DNA from: an uncultured bacterium
GTDB lineage: Bacteria; Actinomycetota; Aquicultoria; SKW223
Length of the DNA: 10,491 nucleotides
Assembly (NCBI GenBank): GCA_938042205.1
Contig: CALIRS010000078.1
Location: 1 to 10,491, forward strand
Direction: 5' to 3'
Shown here one piece after another: positions 7,071 through 10,491 of the stretch. A model generated the notes under the pieces. It saw only the letters and a program-made list of their open reading frames with translations, did not search any database and was not told where the DNA came from. The translations under genes were made by a program, and so were the position numbers. Position 1 is the stretch's first letter. Every line of letters starts with the position of its first letter.

Positions 7071-7345
7071 TTGGAAAAAAAAGAAATAAAGAAGTTAAGC
7101 AAATAGCCGAGTGTTAACAGATGGATGAACACACTGTATACAAACTTGTACGCTCAGGCCTTATCCTTTCAATCAAAATCGCTGTACAGTAGCTATTTTA
7201 AAGAGATGTAATTGGTAAATGGATAAGTGAGAAATCATTACAAAAGGTAACAGAGAATATAAAGTGTTCCTCAAAGAAAAGGAAAATAATTTATGAGTCA
7301 AGAAAGAAATATCCGAAAGCATTTTATAATTTAACCAGAAGATGA
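7071..7345 (+). pseudogene. Decayed excisionase-type helix-turn-helix DNA-binding protein
   Basis: Reading the frame with codon starts at 7097, 7121 and so on gives VKQIAEC*QMDEHTVYKL, then VRSGLILSIKIAVQ*LF*, then RDVIGKWISEKSL and a basic tail ending at TGA 7343-7345. This follows the pattern of small HTH_17/excisionase-like proteins (IAEYLQMDEHTVYKL, then SIKIGGQWRFKRDVIDKWI). Three in-frame stops interrupt it: TAA 7115, TAG 7190 (where Trp is expected) and TAA 7199 (where Lys or Arg is expected). A likely start is TTG 7071, eight bases after AAAAGGA, but it needs one more A in the A8 tract at 7075-7082 to join the frame. The intact product would have had about 90 residues. These proteins bind DNA as recombination directionality factors or small repressors. 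The frame ends one base before the helicase ATG, implying it once regulated, or was co-transcribed with, that gene. Broken status is clear; family assignment is by pattern only. Confidence 0.75.
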
Positions 7346-7346
7346 G

Positions 7347-10300
7347 ATGTCAACACTAGATTTAACATTTATAACAAATGAACCAGGCAAAACACTTAAA
7401 GATAGATTTGTTCAACTAACAAAAGATTGTTTGTTCTTCGATTGTTTAGTGGGTTATTTTAATGTAACCGGGTTTCATTTCATATACAAATCTTTGGAGA
7501 ATACTGAGAAGATAAGAATTCTCATTGGGATGAGAACAACTAAGGAAACCCACGATTTAATAAGAAGCGCAGAAAATCAGCTCCAAAATTTACTCTCCCA
7601 TTCAGAGGTAAAACGAAATGTAGAAGGAATGATAGAAAGCGAGATGGCTGATTCGGAAGATAAACAAAATGTTGAAGAGGGAGTCCAAAAGTTTATTGAA
7701 TGGATAAAAAGTGGAAAATTAAAAATTAGAGCTTACCCACTTCATAATATCCATGCAAAACTATATATTATGACCTTCAAAGAAGGAGACAGAGATGTAG
7801 GAAGAGTTATCACAGGTTCAAGTAATTTTACTCAATCTGGACTTATGGACAACCTGGAATTAAATGTTGAGCTAAAGAATCGTTCTGATTATGAGTTTGC
7901 GAAACAAAAATTTGAAGAATTATGGAAAGATGCTGTGGACGTAACCGAAGATTTTGTCCAGATAATAAATGAAAGAACTTGGCTTAACCCAAATATTACC
8001 CCTTACGAACTTTATCTTAAATTTTTATACGAGTATTTTAAAGATGAACTGAGCCGAACTGATGAGGTTTTTACAAGATACTTACCCGAGAACTTCAAGA
8101 GATTCGAATACCAGGAACAGGCAGTTTTGAATGCAAAGAAAATACTCGAAGAGTATGGAGGGTGCTTCATTTCCGATGTAGTTGGCCTTGGTAAAACTTA
8201 TGTTGCAACGATGCTTGCAGGACAACTTGATGGCAGAACCCTTGTCATAGCACCACCTGCACTTATTAACGAAAACAATCCTGGTTCTTGGTCAAATGTT
8301 ATTCGCGATTTTCACGTTCCAGCCAAGTGTTGTTCCATTGGTAAGCTTGATGAAGCAAAAGAATATATAAAAAGATATGAAAATACTGATGTCTCTGTAA
8401 AAAATATTATCATAGATGAAGCACACCGTTTCAGGACGGAAACAACTATTAGTTACGAAAAGATTGCTGAAATTTGTCGGGGGAAAAGAGTAATTTTAGT
8501 TTCTGCAACTCCATACAATAACTCACCGAGAGACATTCTGTCACAGATTAAACTCTTCCAAAATACCAGAAAAAGCATTATCCCTGGAGTTGTAGATCTT
8601 GAAGAATTCTTTGGAAGACTTGAGAAGAAGTTAGAAAAAGTTAACCGTCAGAAAGATTATAAAAATTTTCTCGATATAACAAGAAGCAACGCAAAAGAAA
8701 TTCGTGATAAAGTTTTGAAATACCTAATGGTCAGAAGGACGAGAGCTGAAATTGAAAAATACTTTGCCGAGGATTTAAAGAAAAACAATGTGAGATTCCC
8801 AGAGGTCGAAGATCCAAAGCCTTTTTATTACCAGCTTAATGAACAGGAAGACCGGATCTTTATAGAAACAGTAAAGCTCATCACACAGGAATTTACATAC
8901 TCACGCTATATGCCTCTTCTTTATTTGAAAAAAAGAATTTCACCGTTAGAAGAACAGGCACAAAGAAATATGGGTTGTTTTATGAAAGTTCTCCTTGTAA
9001 AGCGGTTAGAGAGTAGTTTTTATGCCTTCCGTAAAAGTGTTGATCGCTTCATAGATTCCTACACTATGTTTATCAAAACATACCGAGGTGGTTATGTTTA
9101 TGTGAGTAAAAAATATATTGACAAGGTTTTTGAACTTTTAGAACAGGAGGACGATGAAGCTATCCAGAAATTGATTGAAGAAGGCAAGGCAGAGAAATAT
9201 GAGGCAAAAGAATTTCGTGAAGAATTCACAACTGACCTTAAAAGTGACCTTGAGATTCTTAAAAAAATTAAATCAATGTGGGAAGATATAAAAAGAGATC
9301 CAAAACTTGAAACCTTGCTGAAGAATTTAAGAGAACACCAAATTTTAAAGCATAAAAAAATAGTTATTTTTACAGAGTCAAAAGAGACTGCAGAGTATTT
9401 GACGAATAAAATAAATTCCGAATTTGGTGAGATAGCTCTCCTCTTTCATGGTAGTTCTTCAGAAACAGTTCGGGATAAGGTTATAGAAAATTTTGATGCA
9501 CGGTCAAGGATCAAAAAAGACGATTATAGAATTCTTGTTTCAACTGAGGTTCTTTCAGAAGGTGTCAACCTTCATCGGTCAAATATAGTGATTAACTACG
9601 ATATCCCCTGGAATCCAACGAGACTGATCCAAAGAGTTGGGAGAATAAATCGTATAGATACACCATTTGGCAGGATACATACCTTTAACTTTTTCCCGAC
9701 AAAACAAGCAGATTCTGAGATTGAACTTACAAATATCGCTCGTGCAAAAATAGAAGCTTTCTTAACTTTACTTGGTGGAGATGCCTCAATACTTACAGAA
9801 GGCGAACCTGTTTCCTCTCACGAACTATTTGACAAACTCCTTTCAAAGAAAACTATTACCGGAGACGAGGAAGAAGAAAGCGAACTAAAATATTTAAGGG
9901 TCATTGAGGACATCCGCACTAAAACCCCCGAACTTTTTGAAAAGATAAAGCGTCTCCCCAAAAAGGCTCGTTCTGCAAAGATATTTTCTCAAAATCTAAA
10001 AGATTTTGCTTCTCCTGATTCTTTAATCACTTTCTTTAGAAAGAGCAAGCTTATGAAATTTTTTATTTCCGATAAGAATAATAAATCGGCAATAGAGCTT
10101 GACTTTTTGACTTCTGCAAAAATTCTTGAGAGTTTACCAGCTGAGAAGCGAGCAAAATTACCCCTTGAAGATTACTATGAACTTATCGATAAAAATAAAA
10201 GTTCATTCTTTAATGCAACCGTTGAGGAAATTATTAAGACCTATCGGCGGGGTGGAGCGAGTAGTGAAACCAAACTTTTAAAAATCCTTAAAGCGACACA

Positions 10301-10491
10301 AAAAAACAGTAAACAATTGACTGAAGAGCAGGAAAATTATCTTAAAAAAGTTATCAATAGACTTCAAGAAGGGGCTCTGCCGAAAAAAACTGTTCAAAAA
10401 ACATTGAGCTCGCTCCAAAAACTTAAAATCGAGGAAATAGAAAATCCATTAAAGGTCATTGGTATCCTTCAAAGAAAGATTCCCGCAACAT
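7347..10491 (+). CDS. PLD-nuclease/SF2 (SNF2-type) helicase fusion, 3'-truncated by window edge
   Basis: The frame is open for 1048 codons to the window end. The N-terminal part (1-200) is a phospholipase D-superfamily domain: TNEPGKTLKDRF start, HAKLYI with His136 and Lys138, then GSSNFTQSGL at 157-166 and NLELNVEL. Only one HxK motif is seen, so dimerisation would be needed for a complete active site. The helicase core follows: DVVGLGKT Walker A (277-284, Lys283), DEAH (357-360), SATP (386-389), then STEVLSEGVNL (732-742) and QRVGRINR (762-769). Between 390 and 660 lies a long, charged helical insert. After about 820 I recognise nothing. ATG 7347 is the first possible start, since an in-frame TAA lies at 7332, and the ribosome site is weak (AGAAGATGAG). 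All motifs look intact. Proteins of this architecture are usually found in restriction-like or defence loci, acting on DNA, often near a DNA methyltransferase. That role is inference, because the downstream partners are not visible. Confidence 0.9.
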   Translation, partial: MSTLDLTFITNEPGKTLKDRFVQLTKDCLFFDCLVGYFNVTGFHFIYKSLENTEKIRILIGMRTTKETHDLIRSAENQLQNLLSHSEVKRNVEGMIESEMADSEDKQNVEEGVQKFIEWIKSGKLKIRAYPLHNIHAKLYIMTFKEGDRDVGRVITGSSNFTQSGLMDNLELNVELKNRSDYEFAKQKFEELWKDAVDVTEDFVQIINERTWLNPNITPYELYLKFLYEYFKDELSRTDEVFTRYLPENFKRFEYQEQAVLNAKKILEEYGGCFISDVVGLGKTYVATMLAGQLDGRTLVIAPPALINENNPGSWSNVIRDFHVPAKCCSIGKLDEAKEYIKRYENTDVSVKNIIIDEAHRFRTETTISYEKIAEICRGKRVILVSATPYNNSPRDILSQIKLFQNTRKSIIPGVVDLEEFFGRLEKKLEKVNRQKDYKNFLDITRSNAKEIRDKVLKYLMVRRTRAEIEKYFAEDLKKNNVRFPEVEDPKPFYYQLNEQEDRIFIETVKLITQEFTYSRYMPLLYLKKRISPLEEQAQRNMGCFMKVLLVKRLESSFYAFRKSVDRFIDSYTMFIKTYRGGYVYVSKKYIDKVFELLEQEDDEAIQKLIEEGKAEKYEAKEFREEFTTDLKSDLEILKKIKSMWEDIKRDPKLETLLKNLREHQILKHKKIVIFTESKETAEYLTNKINSEFGEIALLFHGSSSETVRDKVIENFDARSRIKKDDYRILVSTEVLSEGVNLHRSNIVINYDIPWNPTRLIQRVGRINRIDTPFGRIHTFNFFPTKQADSEIELTNIARAKIEAFLTLLGGDASILTEGEPVSSHELFDKLLSKKTITGDEEEESELKYLRVIEDIRTKTPELFEKIKRLPKKARSAKIFSQNLKDFASPDSLITFFRKSKLMKFFISDKNNKSAIELDFLTSAKILESLPAEKRAKLPLEDYYELIDKNKSSFFNATVEEIIKTYRRGGASSETKLLKILKATQKNSKQLTEEQENYLKKVINRLQEGALPKKTVQKTLSSLQKLKIEEIENPLKVIGILQRKIPAT

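Noticed and set aside
7293..7334. 13-codon upstream open frame with AAGGA, in the helicase frame and ending at TAA 7332
   Set aside because: It lies inside the HTH pseudogene in another frame. The helicase start at 7347 already gives the usual N terminus (FITNEPGKTLKDRF), so an interrupted N-terminal extension is not needed. A leader-peptide role has no support.

Overview
The window looks like a bacterial chromosome of about 40% GC. It carries a conserved housekeeping cluster on the left and the edge of an accessory region on the right. The gene order ppdK - dgt-like - dnaG - rpoD, all on the + strand with gaps of 13 to 39 bases, is known from clostridia-like and other deep-branching bacteria. 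The gammaproteobacterial rpsU-dnaG-rpoD arrangement is not present here. I cannot name a species or confidently name a phylum.

Left part (1-6433): a 5'-truncated pyruvate,phosphate dikinase, an HD-domain dNTP triphosphohydrolase of the dGTPase-like family, DNA primase DnaG, and the housekeeping sigma factor RpoD, which starts at TTG behind a very strong Shine-Dalgarno sequence. They form a probable operon linking PEP/pyruvate metabolism, nucleotide-pool control, replication priming and transcription initiation. No clear Rho-independent terminator follows rpoD.

Middle (6434-7070): a 193-base spacer with a perfect 7-bp inverted repeat, then a complete tRNA-Asn(GUU) with encoded CCA, then 369 bases without a gene. 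That last stretch changes composition sharply, from about 56% GC just after the tRNA to about 24% GC further on. It contains an 8-bp inverted repeat next to a plausible sigma-70 promoter.

Right part (7071-10491): a previously unlisted, decayed gene for a small excisionase-type helix-turn-helix DNA-binding protein, with three in-frame stops and a probable one-base slip in an A tract. It ends one base before the start codon of a large gene that is open to the window edge (at least 1048 residues). That gene encodes a PLD-family nuclease-like domain fused to an SF2/SNF2-type helicase. The layout of tRNA, atypical DNA, broken HTH regulator and nuclease-helicase suggests the left edge of a genomic or defence island whose other genes lie beyond the window. 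The system as a whole cannot be identified from this piece.
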